64,000 nucleotides of DNA, from positions 1,116,001 through 1,180,000 of the forward strand of contig NZ_CP021080.1 in NCBI RefSeq assembly GCF_000802245.2. The letters run 5' to 3'. The translations under genes and the position numbers were made by a program. The stretch is from Streptomyces pluripotens (GTDB lineage Bacteria > Actinomycetota > Actinomycetes > Streptomycetales > Streptomycetaceae). The notes under the pieces are model-generated. The model saw only the letters and a program-made list of their open reading frames with translations. It did not search any database and was not told the origin of the DNA. Positions 7,675 through 15,548 of this stretch are shown here, one piece after another (position 1 is the first letter of the stretch; each line of letters starts with the position of its first letter).

Positions 7675-9044
7675 AGTGCGGGGCCCTCCGTGCTGATGAA
7701 GACGTTCTTGGTCTCGGTGAAGGCGGACAGGGCGTCCGGGCCGAGTTCCCGGCCGAGGCCGGACTGTTTGAAGCCGCCGAACGGGGTCCAGTAGCGGACA
7801 CTGGCGTGGGAGTTGACGGACAGGTTGCCCGCGCGGACAGCCTGGGAGACGCGCAGGGCGCGACCCACGTCCCGGGTCCAGACGGATCCGGAGAGGCCGT
7901 AGGGGGTGTCGTTGGCGAGGCGGACGGCATCCTCCTCGTCGGTGAAGGGGAGGAGGACGGCGACGGGGCCGAAGATCTCCTCACGGGCCGCCCGGCTGTC
8001 GTGCCGCTCCCCGGTGAGCACGGTCGGCGGGAACCAGAAGCCGGGGCCACCGGGGGCGCTGCCGCGCAGGGCCGGGATGTCGTCGGGGACGTAGGTCCGT
8101 ACGCGGTCGAGTTGCTGACGGGAGATCAACGGGCCCATCTGGGTCCGTTCGTCTGCTGGGTCACCCACGACAACGGCGGCCAGCGCGTCGGCGAGGAAGT
8201 CCCGGGCTTCCTCGAACACCGTCTCCTGGACCAGGATGCGGGTGCGGGCACAGCAGTCCTGGCCCGAGTTGTCCAGGAAGGAGAAGGGGTCGAGGGCGGA
8301 CGTGAGGTCGGCGTCGGCGAAGACGACGTTGGGGCTCTTGCCACCGAGCTCCAACGTGACCGGCTTGACCAAGCGTGCGCAGCGCTCCATGACCTCGCGC
8401 CCGGTCCGGCTGGAGCCCGTGAACACGATCTTGGCCACGTCCGGATGGTCCACCAGGGCGCGCCCGGCGGTGTGACCGTGGCCGGGAAGCACCTGGAAGA
8501 GGTGCTCGGGCAGGCCTGCCTCCCGGGCGAGTTCGGCGAGGCGGAGCGCGGTGAGCGGGGTGGTCTCGGCCGGCTTGAGGAGGACCGCGTTGCCCGCGGC
8601 GAGCGCGGGGAAGGAGCCCCAGGCAGCGATGGGCATCGGGAAGTTCCAGGGGGCGATCACGCCGATCACGCCCAGGGGTTCGTGGAAGGTGACGTCCCAG
8701 CCGCCGGGGGCCGGGATCTGACGGCCCAGGAGGCGTTCGGTGCCGCCGGCCGAGTACAGCAGCAGATCGCGGGCGTTGCCGGCCTCCCAGCGGGCGTTGC
8801 CGAGGGTGTGACCCGCCTCGCGGACCTCCAGCAGTGCCAGTTCCTCGATGCGGGCGTCGACGACGTCCGCGAAACGACGCAGTTGCCGTGCCCGGTCGGC
8901 GGGGGCGAGCGCGGCCCACCCGGTCTGGGCGCGAACCGCCCGTGCGACGGCGGCGTCCACGTCCTGCGCACCGGCGGCGGGGACGGTGGCGACCACCTCC
9001 TCGGTGGCGGGATTGAGGACCTTCAGCTCGTGCGGGTCGGACAC
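7671..9044 (-). CDS. Aldehyde dehydrogenase of the gamma-glutamylated amine pathway
   Basis: A 457-residue ALDH-superfamily enzyme oxidising an aldehyde to an acid with NAD(P). Visible motifs are APWNFPMPI (about 131-139), the glutamate in LELGGKSP (Glu232), nucleophile Cys264 in GQDCCAR and the C-terminal PFGGFKQSGLGRELG. GTG 9044 follows GAAAGG-type Shine-Dalgarno sequence at about seven bases and gives the normal ALDH N-terminus. The frame continues upstream only as antisense shadow of glnA4. It lies 26 bases after glnA4 and overlaps the SDR gene, so it is expected to oxidise the aldehyde formed from gamma-glutamylethanolamide or a similar amide. Confidence 0.88.
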   Translation of the reverse strand: MSDPHELKVLNPATEEVVATVPAAGAQDVDAAVARAVRAQTGWAALAPADRARQLRRFADVVDARIEELALLEVREAGHTLGNARWEAGNARDLLLYSAGGTERLLGRQIPAPGGWDVTFHEPLGVIGVIAPWNFPMPIAAWGSFPALAAGNAVLLKPAETTPLTALRLAELAREAGLPEHLFQVLPGHGHTAGRALVDHPDVAKIVFTGSSRTGREVMERCARLVKPVTLELGGKSPNVVFADADLTSALDPFSFLDNSGQDCCARTRILVQETVFEEARDFLADALAAVVVGDPADERTQMGPLISRQQLDRVRTYVPDDIPALRGSAPGGPGFWFPPTVLTGERHDSRAAREEIFGPVAVLLPFTDEEDAVRLANDTPYGLSGSVWTRDVGRALRVSQAVRAGNLSVNSHASVRYWTPFGGFKQSGLGRELGPDALSAFTETKNVFISTEGPAL

Positions 9045-9070
9045 GTGATGGCCTTTCACGGAGGTGTGCC

Positions 9071-10441
9071 TCACAGGCGTTCGAAGGAGCGGCGCAGCTC
9101 CCAGTCGGTGACCGCGGCGTCGAAGGCCTCCAGTTCGACGCGCGCCATGTTGCGGTAGTGGGCCACGACCTCGTCGCCGAAGGCGGCCCGGGCGATGGGG
9201 CTGTTCTCCCAGAGTCCGGCGGCTTCGCGGAGCGTGGTCGGGACGTGCGCGAAGTCCGCGGTGTAGGCGTTGCCGGGGCAGGAGTCGGGAAGTTCGAGTT
9301 TCTGCTCGATGCCGTGCAGACCGGCCGCGACGAGGCCGGCGACGGCGAGGTACGGGTTGACGTCCCCGCCCGGGAGGCGGTTCTCGAAGCGCAAGGAGCG
9401 TCCGTGGCCGACCACGCGCAGGGCGCAGGTGCGGTTGTCGTGGCCCCAGGCCACGGCAGTGGGGGCGAAGGAGCCGGGCTGGAACCGCTTGTAGGAATTG
9501 ATGTTGGGGGCGTAGAGCAGGGAGAAATCTCGCAGGGCGGCGAGCTGTCCTGCGAGGAAGTGCCGCATGACCGGGGACATGCCCCCCGGATCGGTGGGGG
9601 ACCCGGCCATGGCGTTGTCGCCCTCGGCGTCGGCGAGCGAGAGGTGGATGTGGCAGGAGTTGCCCTCGCGCTCGTTGTACTTGGCCATGAAAGTGATCGA
9701 GACCCCCTCCTGGGCCGCGATCTCCTTGGCGCCGGTCTTGTACAGCGCGTGCTGGTCGCAGGTGCGCAGGGCCTCGTCGTAGCGGAAGGCGATCTCGTGC
9801 TGGCCGGGGTTGCACTCGCCCTTGGCCGACTCGACGGTGAGGCCGGCTCCGGCCATGTCGTTGCGCAGACGGCGCAACAGGGGCTCGATGCGACCGGTAC
9901 CGAGGACGGAGTAGTCGATGTTGTACTGGTTGGCGGGGGTCAGCCCCTGGTAGTTCGCGCTCCAGGCCTGTTCGTAGGTGTCCTTGAAGACGATGAACTC
10001 CAGCTCGGTGCCGACCTGGGCGGTGTAGCCGAGCTCGGCGAGCCGGTCCAGTTGTCGGCGCAGGATCTGGCGGGGGGCGGCGACTACCGGGGAGCCGTCC
10101 TGCCAGGCCAGGTCGGCGACGAGCAGGGCGGTGCCGGGGTGCCAGGGGATGTGGCGCAGCGTGGACAGGTCGGGGTGCATGGCGAAGTCGCCGTAGCCGC
10201 GGTCCCAGGAGGACATGGCGTAGCCGTCGACGGTGTTCATGTCGGCGTCGACGGCGAGCAGGTAGTTGCAGCCCTCAGTGCCGTGGTGCAGGACCTCGTC
10301 GAGGAAGAAGCGGGCGGCGAACCGTTTGCCCTGCAGCCGCCCTTGCATATCGGGGAAGGCCAGGACGACAGTGTCGATCTCACCGCTCGCGACGAGGGCG
10401 TGCAGTTCCTCGACGCTGAGCGGGGCTGTGCGGTCTGCCAC
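9071..10441 (-). CDS. glnA4: Glutamine synthetase-like gamma-glutamylethanolamide synthetase
   Basis: A 456-residue GS-I fold enzyme. Metal- and glutamate-binding segments are present: VGTELEFIVF, ESAKGECNPGQHEI, SCHIHLSLAD and NRLPGGDVNPYLAVAG. The sequence diverges from biosynthetic GlnA, and the neighbourhood (aldehyde dehydrogenase, SDR, GntR regulator, class I amidotransferase) matches the cluster of Streptomyces coelicolor GlnA4, reported to gamma-glutamylate ethanolamine so that it can serve as a nitrogen source. The start is GTG 10441 with GGAGG eight bases upstream. The divergent regulator gene begins 95 bases away across a shared operator. Substrate assignment rests on synteny and family memory, not on residues I can test. 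Confidence 0.82.
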   Translation of the reverse strand: MADRTAPLSVEELHALVASGEIDTVVLAFPDMQGRLQGKRFAARFFLDEVLHHGTEGCNYLLAVDADMNTVDGYAMSSWDRGYGDFAMHPDLSTLRHIPWHPGTALLVADLAWQDGSPVVAAPRQILRRQLDRLAELGYTAQVGTELEFIVFKDTYEQAWSANYQGLTPANQYNIDYSVLGTGRIEPLLRRLRNDMAGAGLTVESAKGECNPGQHEIAFRYDEALRTCDQHALYKTGAKEIAAQEGVSITFMAKYNEREGNSCHIHLSLADAEGDNAMAGSPTDPGGMSPVMRHFLAGQLAALRDFSLLYAPNINSYKRFQPGSFAPTAVAWGHDNRTCALRVVGHGRSLRFENRLPGGDVNPYLAVAGLVAAGLHGIEQKLELPDSCPGNAYTADFAHVPTTLREAAGLWENSPIARAAFGDEVVAHYRNMARVELEAFDAAVTDWELRRSFERL

Positions 10442-10489
10442 GGGAGAGCCTCCTTCGGCGCCTTCGCGCTTCTTCGGCCGGGCCGGAAG

Positions 10490-10517
10490 CCATAAGGTAT
10501 TGCGGAGAACCATTGCT
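10490..10517. promoter_or_regulatory. Putative operator in the glnA4 / regulator divergent promoter
   Basis: AAGGTA (10494-10499) and AACCAT-TGC (10508-10516) form an imperfect inverted repeat. The half-site spacing, 14 bases from AAGGTA to the start of the right arm, is identical to that of the perfect palindrome at 11283-11310. Six of ten left-arm and seven of ten right-arm bases match that site. The position between two divergent starts fits autorepression plus control of glnA4. Confidence 0.5.
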
Positions 10518-10536
10518 TGGGAAGGGGGTACGGCGG

Positions 10537-11274
10537 ATGTCGCACAACACGGAGCGGCACGGGGTGGATGACCGGCTCGCCCCAGTACTGCGGCCGGTGC
10601 GCGCAGGCAACGGTTTCGAGGAAGCACTGGAGCAGATCCTGCAGGTTGTCCGCCTGGGCCTGGTGCCCGCCGGCGAGCGGCTGCCGGCCGAACGGGAGCT
10701 TGCGGAGCGGCTCGGGATCAGCCGGGTGACCCTGCGCGAGGTGCTGAAAGTGCTCCAGGACCAGGGATTGGTGGAGGCCCGGCGCGGGCGCTATGGCGGA
10801 ACGTTCGTGCGACCACGTCAGGAAGCCGGCGGAGAGGACGAACTGCGGCGCCGCGTCGCCCAGGTCGACATCGAGGACGTACTGCGCTTCCGCGAGGTGT
10901 TGGAGGTGGGCGCGGCCGGGCTGTGCGCGGCACACGGGCTGACCGGGGAGCAGGGCCGCCGGCTGCGGGAGGTGCTGGACCGCACGCACGAGGTCCCGCT
11001 CACCGAGTACCGGCGCCTGGACACGTTGCTGCACCTGACACTGGCCGAGTTGTGCGGGTCACCCTCGCTGACCGCGCAGTACGCGGCGGTCCGGGCCGCG
11101 GTGAACGATCTGCTCGACTGCATCCCGCTGCTGGTACGGAACCTGGAACATTCCCAGCAGCAGCACACCGCGCTGGTGGAGGCGGTATTGGACGGGGACG
11201 CCGACGGTGCGCGGGAGGTGATGCGCGAGCACTGCGCCGGCACGGCGGCCCTGCTCCGGGGCTTCCTGGCATAG
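10537..11274 (+). CDS. GntR/FadR-family transcriptional regulator of the amine cluster
   Basis: A 245-residue regulator. The N-terminal winged helix (about residues 20-85) contains LPAERELAERLGISRVTLRE and the wing RRGRYGGTFV. The C-terminal all-alpha FCD-type effector domain starts near residue 105 (DVLRFREVLEVGAAGL) and has conserved Asp/His positions that could bind a metal (LDTLLHLTLAEL, NLEHSQQQHTALVEA). ATG 10537 follows a GAAGGGGG Shine-Dalgarno. It is divergent from glnA4 and followed closely by the gamma-glutamyl hydrolase gene, so it most likely responds to an amine or its gamma-glutamyl derivative. The ligand is unknown. Confidence 0.87.
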   Translation: MSHNTERHGVDDRLAPVLRPVRAGNGFEEALEQILQVVRLGLVPAGERLPAERELAERLGISRVTLREVLKVLQDQGLVEARRGRYGGTFVRPRQEAGGEDELRRRVAQVDIEDVLRFREVLEVGAAGLCAAHGLTGEQGRRLREVLDRTHEVPLTEYRRLDTLLHLTLAELCGSPSLTAQYAAVRAAVNDLLDCIPLLVRNLEHSQQQHTALVEAVLDGDADGAREVMREHCAGTAALLRGFLA

Positions 11275-11282
11275 GACCGGTC

Positions 11283-11310
11283 TGCAAAGGTATGCATGAC
11301 TACCTTTGCA
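11283..11310. promoter_or_regulatory. Perfect 10-bp inverted repeat, putative regulator operator
   Basis: TGCAAAGGTA (11283-11292) and TACCTTTGCA (11301-11310) are exact reverse complements separated by eight bases. They sit between the regulator stop and the hydrolase start, with the hydrolase Shine-Dalgarno just downstream. The AT-richness and symmetry suit a GntR-family dimer site. A degenerate copy with the same spacing precedes glnA4. An RNA hairpin limiting read-through is the alternative. Confidence 0.6.
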
Positions 11311-11325
11311 TTCGGGGAGGACAGC

Positions 11326-12015
11326 ATGACGGTGCGACCGTTGATCGGTGTGAGTACGTATCTGGAGTCCGGGGTGCGTTGGGGGGTGTGGGAGTTGCCG
11401 GCGGCGCTGCTGCCCGCCGGCTACCCGCGGCTGGTGCAACAGGCGGGGGGTCTGGCGTGCATGCTGCCGCCGGACGCACCCGAGCGGGCCGCCGCGGCGG
11501 TGGCCCGGATCGACGGGCTGGTCATCGCGGGCGGCCCGGACGTCGACCCGGCCCGGTACGGCGCCGCGCGCTCGCCGCGCACCGGGCCGCCCGCGCCGGA
11601 GCGGGACGCCTGGGAACTGGCGCTGATCGGCGCGGCTCTGGCGACGGGCACACCGCTGCTCGGCATCTGTCGGGGCATGCAACTGCTGAACGTGGCCCTC
11701 GGCGGAACCCTCGTGCAGCACCTGGACGGGCACGCGGAAGCGGTCGGCGTGTTCGGCGGGCATCCGGTGAACCCGGTGCCGGGTACCCGGTATGCCGCGC
11801 TCGCCCCAGAGAAGACAACGGTGCCGACCTATCACCATCAGGCGGTGGACCGGCTCGGCGAAGGTCTGCTCCCCTCGGCGCACGCGGCGGACGGAACGGT
11901 CGAGGCGATCGAGCTGCCGTGGGACGGGGGATGGGCGCTCGGCGTGCAGTGGCATCCGGAGGCGGGTGAGGACACCCGGGTGATGCGGGCGCTGGTGGCC
12001 GCCGCGTCCCGTTGA
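11326..12015 (+). CDS. Class I glutamine amidotransferase-like gamma-glutamyl hydrolase (PuuD-like, peptidase C26)
   Basis: A 229-residue alpha/beta hydrolase-type amidotransferase. The oxyanion motif is GGPDVDPARYG, the nucleophile Cys lies in LLGICRGMQLLN, and the His-Glu pair lies in GVQWHPEAGED. It matches gamma-glutamyl-GABA hydrolases (PuuD), which release glutamate from gamma-glutamylated acids at the end of Puu-type pathways, the step expected after GlnA4, ALDH and SDR action. ATG 11326 follows GGGGAGGA. An in-frame ATG at 11296 lies within the palindrome and lacks a Shine-Dalgarno. It may be co-transcribed with the GntR regulator 51 bases upstream or have its own promoter under the palindrome. 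Confidence 0.85.
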   Translation: MTVRPLIGVSTYLESGVRWGVWELPAALLPAGYPRLVQQAGGLACMLPPDAPERAAAAVARIDGLVIAGGPDVDPARYGAARSPRTGPPAPERDAWELALIGAALATGTPLLGICRGMQLLNVALGGTLVQHLDGHAEAVGVFGGHPVNPVPGTRYAALAPEKTTVPTYHHQAVDRLGEGLLPSAHAADGTVEAIELPWDGGWALGVQWHPEAGEDTRVMRALVAAASR

Positions 12016-12183
12016 GCGCGGTCGGCGACGACGATCACCGTCCGATGCCTGCGCCGGGCGGTCAGCAACCACCCCACCCGTGCCGCGGCGCCACTTCGAC
12101 ACGGCTCGCAGCCGCAGAACCCCGCGCCCGGTGGTCGGCGGACACCGTCCCACCCGGGTCGGCCGCCGGCCCCGGCTGCGCGG

Positions 12184-13107
12184 TCATCCGCGGGTCAGCG
12201 ACAGCAGATCCCGGGCCGGGCCGGTGGGCCGGTGCCCCCTCGGCCATACCGCCCGCAGCGCCCGGCGCAGCGGCATACCTTCCACCGGGACGCTGACCAG
12301 GCGCCGCATCGCCAGCTCCTCCCCCACCGCCAGTTCACTCAGCACCGACGGACCGGCGCCGCTGACCGCCGAGGCCTTCACCGCTGTCGTGGAAGACAGT
12401 TCGATCAGGGGGCGGGCCAGGCCGCCGAGGGCCGCGTCCAGAACCTGGCGGGTGCCGGAGCCGCGTTCGCGGAGGATGAGCGGTGTGGCCGCCAGCTCCT
12501 CCGCCATCAGGGGACGTCGACGGCGGGCCCACGGATGGGCGGGGGCCGCGACGACGATCAAGTGGTCGTGGGCGATGACCACGGAGTCCAGACCGGCCGG
12601 AACCGTCAGGCCCTCCACGAAGCCGAGGTCCGCGTCCCCGGCCAGCAGCAGCTCGGCGACCTTGGCCGAGTTGCCCGCGAGCAGCGACACGGCCGTGTCG
12701 GGACGCGCGGCGTGCAGTGCGAGGAGCCACCCGGGCAGCAGATACTCGGCGATCGTCATGCTCGCCGCGACCCTGAGACGCGAGTCCCGGCGGGCCCGCA
12801 GGGCCCGCGCACCCGCATCGAAGGCCGCCGCCGCCTCCACGACCCGGCGGGCCCAGTCGGTCACCAGGGCACCCGCGTCGGTGAGCCGGGAGCCGCGCGG
12901 CGAGCGGTCGACCAGGGCGACGCCCAGCTGCCGTTCCATGGAGCGGAGCCGGCTGCTGGCGGCCGGCTGGGTGATGCCGACCTCCCGCGCCGCCGCGCCG
13001 AGACTACCCAGCCGTGCCACGGCCAGCAGCAGTTCCAGCGCGGCGAGATCCGGCACCCGGTGCGCCAGTGGCTCCGTGCGCTCTCGCTGCCCTTCCGCCT
13101 CGCCCAT
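12184..13107 (-). CDS. LysR-family transcriptional regulator
   Basis: A 307-residue LTTR. The N-terminal HTH (about residues 20-80) includes LELLLAVARLGSLGAAAREV and ITQPAASSRLRSMERQLGVA. An effector-binding domain of the periplasmic-binding fold starts near residue 108 (SRLRVAASMTIAEYLLPGWL). It is divergent from a TDT-family anion transporter with 71 bases between starts. An ATAAG-N5-CTTAT motif, a typical LysR box, overlaps its own ATG, suggesting negative autoregulation and control of the transporter. The inducer is unknown; the CysB/CbbR-like effector domain would allow an anion or sulfur metabolite. Confidence 0.87.
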   Translation of the reverse strand: MGEAEGQRERTEPLAHRVPDLAALELLLAVARLGSLGAAAREVGITQPAASSRLRSMERQLGVALVDRSPRGSRLTDAGALVTDWARRVVEAAAAFDAGARALRARRDSRLRVAASMTIAEYLLPGWLLALHAARPDTAVSLLAGNSAKVAELLLAGDADLGFVEGLTVPAGLDSVVIAHDHLIVVAAPAHPWARRRRPLMAEELAATPLILRERGSGTRQVLDAALGGLARPLIELSSTTAVKASAVSGAGPSVLSELAVGEELAMRRLVSVPVEGMPLRRALRAVWPRGHRPTGPARDLLSLTRG

Positions 13108-13135
13108 AAGACCAGCTTATGCCCTGATAGATCAG
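13106..13135. promoter_or_regulatory. LysR-box (ATAAG-N5-CTTAT) and adjacent CTGAT-AG-ATCAG palindrome
   Basis: ATAAG (13106-13110) and CTTAT (13116-13120) form an exact inverted repeat of the T-N11-A class. Immediately next is CTGATAGATCAG (13124-13135), a second exact inverted repeat. Both lie in the 71-base divergent promoter, and the first overlaps the LysR start codon, a common arrangement for LTTR recall and activation sites. Confidence 0.55.
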
Positions 13136-13178
13136 AGCTCCCTGGTCGGGGCCGCGGGGACGCGGGACGGTGGGTGCC

Positions 13179-14336
13179 ATGGTCACCTCAGTCCAGCCCC
13201 TACCGCTCGCCCGCGCCGCCCGGTTCCGTGATCTCGGCCCCAACTGGTACGCCTCCGTCATGGGCACCGCCGTCGTCGGTTCGGCCGGCGCCGCGCTGCC
13301 CGGACCCGTGGCCGGGCTGCGGGGCGTCTTCGCGGGGTTCTGGGCGCTGTCCCTGCTGATGCTGGTGGCCCTGCTGACGGCCCGTGCCGTGCACTGGACG
13401 CACCATCGCGACCAGGCCCGCGCCCATCTCCTCGACCCGGCCATGGCCTCCTTCTACGGCTGCCTGTCCATGGCCCTGCTGGCGGTGGGCGGCGGTGCCA
13501 TGACGGCCGGTCGGCCCCTGATCGGCGATGATGTGGCCGTCGCCCTCGACGCCGTGCTGTTCACCGCCGGTACCTGCATCGGGATCGCCGCAGCCGTTGC
13601 CGTCCCTTACCTCATGGCCGTACGGCATCGCGCCGAACCGTCCCAGACCTCCCCCGTCTGGCTGCTGCCACTGGTGGCGCCCATGGTGTCGGCCGCCCTC
13701 GGTCCGCTGCTCGTACCGCATCTGCCCCCGGGACAGCCGCGGGAGACCCTGCTGATGGCCTGCCTCGCGCTGTTCGGGCTGAGCCTGTTCGCCACCCTGC
13801 TGATGCTGCCGCTGGTCTTCGCCCGGTTGATCACCTCCGGCCCGCTGCCGCTCGTCCTCACGCCGACCTTGTTCCTGGTCCTGGGCCCGCTCGGGCAATC
13901 CACCACCGCGGTCGGCCTGGTCGCGGACGCCGCTCCCGGAGTCGTGGCCGCCCCGTACGACCGCGGCCTCGTGGTCTTCGCGGTGCTGTACGGAGTGCCC
14001 GTCATGGGGTTCGCGCTGCTGTGGCTGGGGCTCGCGACAGCACACGTGGCACGGGCCCGACGGCGGGGCATGGGCTTCGCGATGACCTGGTGGGCGTTCA
14101 CCTTCCCGGTCGGCACCTGCGTGACCGGTGCTGCGGCCCTCGCCCGGCACACCTCTCTCGCGGTGTACGACGGGCTGACCGTCGGACTGTACGCCCTGCT
14201 GGTCGCGGCCTGGGGCGCAGCCGCCACCGGTACCGTGCGCGGCCTGGTCAGCGGAGAGCTGCTCGCAGGGCCCCGGTCAGTACCCGCGGCGCTTGCGTCA
14301 GGGAAGGGCCGTACCAGGTCAGGTGCCGCCCGCTGA
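13179..14336 (+). CDS. TDT-family transporter (TehA/SLAC1-like, C4-dicarboxylate or sulfite exporter type)
   Basis: A 385-residue polytopic membrane protein with about ten predicted helices. It starts with the family signature PNWYASVMGTAVVG near residue 26 and includes AMASFYGCLSMALLAVGGGA and a late WWAFTFPVGTCVTGA segment. TDT members carry malate, tellurite-linked anions or sulfite. The adjacent LysR regulator suggests inducible export of an anion. ATG 13179 is preferred over GTG 13170. The last 89 bases overlap the convergent metal-receptor gene, so the two messages are antisense to each other at the 3' end. Confidence 0.85.
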   Translation: MVTSVQPLPLARAARFRDLGPNWYASVMGTAVVGSAGAALPGPVAGLRGVFAGFWALSLLMLVALLTARAVHWTHHRDQARAHLLDPAMASFYGCLSMALLAVGGGAMTAGRPLIGDDVAVALDAVLFTAGTCIGIAAAVAVPYLMAVRHRAEPSQTSPVWLLPLVAPMVSAALGPLLVPHLPPGQPRETLLMACLALFGLSLFATLLMLPLVFARLITSGPLPLVLTPTLFLVLGPLGQSTTAVGLVADAAPGVVAAPYDRGLVVFAVLYGVPVMGFALLWLGLATAHVARARRRGMGFAMTWWAFTFPVGTCVTGAAALARHTSLAVYDGLTVGLYALLVAAWGAAATGTVRGLVSGELLAGPRSVPAALASGKGRTRSGAAR

Positions 14337-14976
14337 CGAGGGCGCAGGACAGGCCCGGAAAGGCCTCCGGGCCATCGTCCGCGGTGAAGCGGTAGGGCTC
14401 ATCGGGGAGGACCACCAGATCCGGGCGCGCCGCGCACAGCTCGTGCAGCGGGACACGGGGGTAACGCTCTGGGTGGACGGCGTAGAGGTGGTCCACCCCG
14501 AGGCGGGCCAGGACATCGCCGGCGAACGTGCTCCGGCCGAGAACCATCCAGGGGCGGCGCCAGACCGGCACCACCGCCGCCACGCGCTGCCCCAGACGCC
14601 GCTCGGGCAGCGCCGCCCAGGCCTCCTCCGCCTGGTCCAGCCAGCGCGGACGCCCCGGCGAGCCGCACGCGGCCAGTACCCGGTCCAGCTCCGTGAAGGC
14701 CTGGGGCACGGTGCGCACCTCGGTGACCAGCACCTCCAGTCCCGCCGTGCGCAGGGCTTGGAGGTCGGGGGCGCGGTTCTCCTCCTCGTTGGCGAGGACC
14801 AGGTCGGGAGCCAGGGCGACGATCCGCTCCACGTCCGGGTTCTTGGTGCCGCCGATCCTGGTGACGTCCAGGTCCAGCGGATGACTGCACCAGTCGGTGG
14901 CACCGGCCAGGGTCCCGGGCAGCGTGCCGGCCACCGCCTCCGTCAGCGACGGGACGAGGGAGACGACCCTCCGCAT
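14248..14976 (-). CDS. Helical-backbone metal receptor / BtuF-like protein without signal peptide
   Basis: A 242-residue protein of the cobalamin/siderophore substrate-binding fold. The BtuF-type opening is VVSLVPSLTEAVAGT, followed by VTRIGGTKNPDVERIVALAPDLVLAN. The N-terminus begins directly with the fold: there is no signal peptide or lipobox, so it should be cytosolic. No permease or ATPase is nearby. Its start shares one base with the stop of the upstream XRE-cupin regulator (TGATG), indicating coupling. A role as an intracellular corrinoid or metal-complex receptor, possibly linked to the regulator, is inference. The 3' end overlaps the TDT transporter gene by 89 bases. Confidence 0.78.
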   Translation of the reverse strand: MRRVVSLVPSLTEAVAGTLPGTLAGATDWCSHPLDLDVTRIGGTKNPDVERIVALAPDLVLANEEENRAPDLQALRTAGLEVLVTEVRTVPQAFTELDRVLAACGSPGRPRWLDQAEEAWAALPERRLGQRVAAVVPVWRRPWMVLGRSTFAGDVLARLGVDHLYAVHPERYPRVPLHELCAARPDLVVLPDEPYRFTADDGPEAFPGLSCALVSGRHLTWYGPSLTQAPRVLTGALRAALR

Positions 14977-15548
14977 CAGCGGGACCGGTCCTGTACCGCC
15001 TCGATGTGTTCGGCGACCGCCACCACGATGACCCGGGTGTCCGGGACGGTAGCCCGCCAGCGGTGCCGGACCCCGCCGGTCAGGTACAGGGTGTCACCTC
15101 GGCCCAGGCGGTAGGCGCGCCCCTCGGCCTCGATCTCCACGGCGCCGTCCGCGACGTACATCAACTCGTCGTTGCGGTGCTGGAACTCGCGGCCGGCGTC
15201 ATGGTCGCCGATGAACTCGGAGGCGTGCAGCTGGTGGTGACCGCGCACGAGAGAGCGGGTCCGCGAGTCGAAGTCGCCCTCGGTAAACGGCTCGGCGCGC
15301 ACGACGTCCACACTGGCGGCCGGATCGGCCGCGGCGAGGAGTTCGACGGCCGTGGTGCGCAGGGCGTCTGCCAGCTTCTCCAGGGAACTGCGGCTGGGCC
15401 GGGCCCGGTCGTTCTCGACCTGACTGAGGAAGGGCACCGAGAGGCCGCTGCGCTCGGCCACGACCGCGAGGGTCAGTTCCAGGGCGCGGCGGCGGCGCCG
15501 CACGGCCGCGCCCACCCGCACGGGCTGGTGCTCTTTGTGGTCGCCCAT
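14976..15548 (-). CDS. XRE-family regulator with C-terminal cupin domain
   Basis: A 190-residue regulator. The N-terminal HTH_3 domain (about residues 12-68) contains LAVVAERSGLSVPFLSQVEN and RPSRSSLEKLADAL. The C-terminal cupin (about 100-185) has EFQHRNDELMYVADGAVEIE and GDTLYLTGGVRHRW. Such proteins sense a small molecule through the cupin barrel. It is co-transcribed and translationally coupled with the metal-receptor gene downstream. ATG 15548 is the only sensible start. Confidence 0.87.
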   Translation of the reverse strand: MGDHKEHQPVRVGAAVRRRRRALELTLAVVAERSGLSVPFLSQVENDRARPSRSSLEKLADALRTTAVELLAAADPAASVDVVRAEPFTEGDFDSRTRSLVRGHHQLHASEFIGDHDAGREFQHRNDELMYVADGAVEIEAEGRAYRLGRGDTLYLTGGVRHRWRATVPDTRVIVVAVAEHIEAVQDRSR

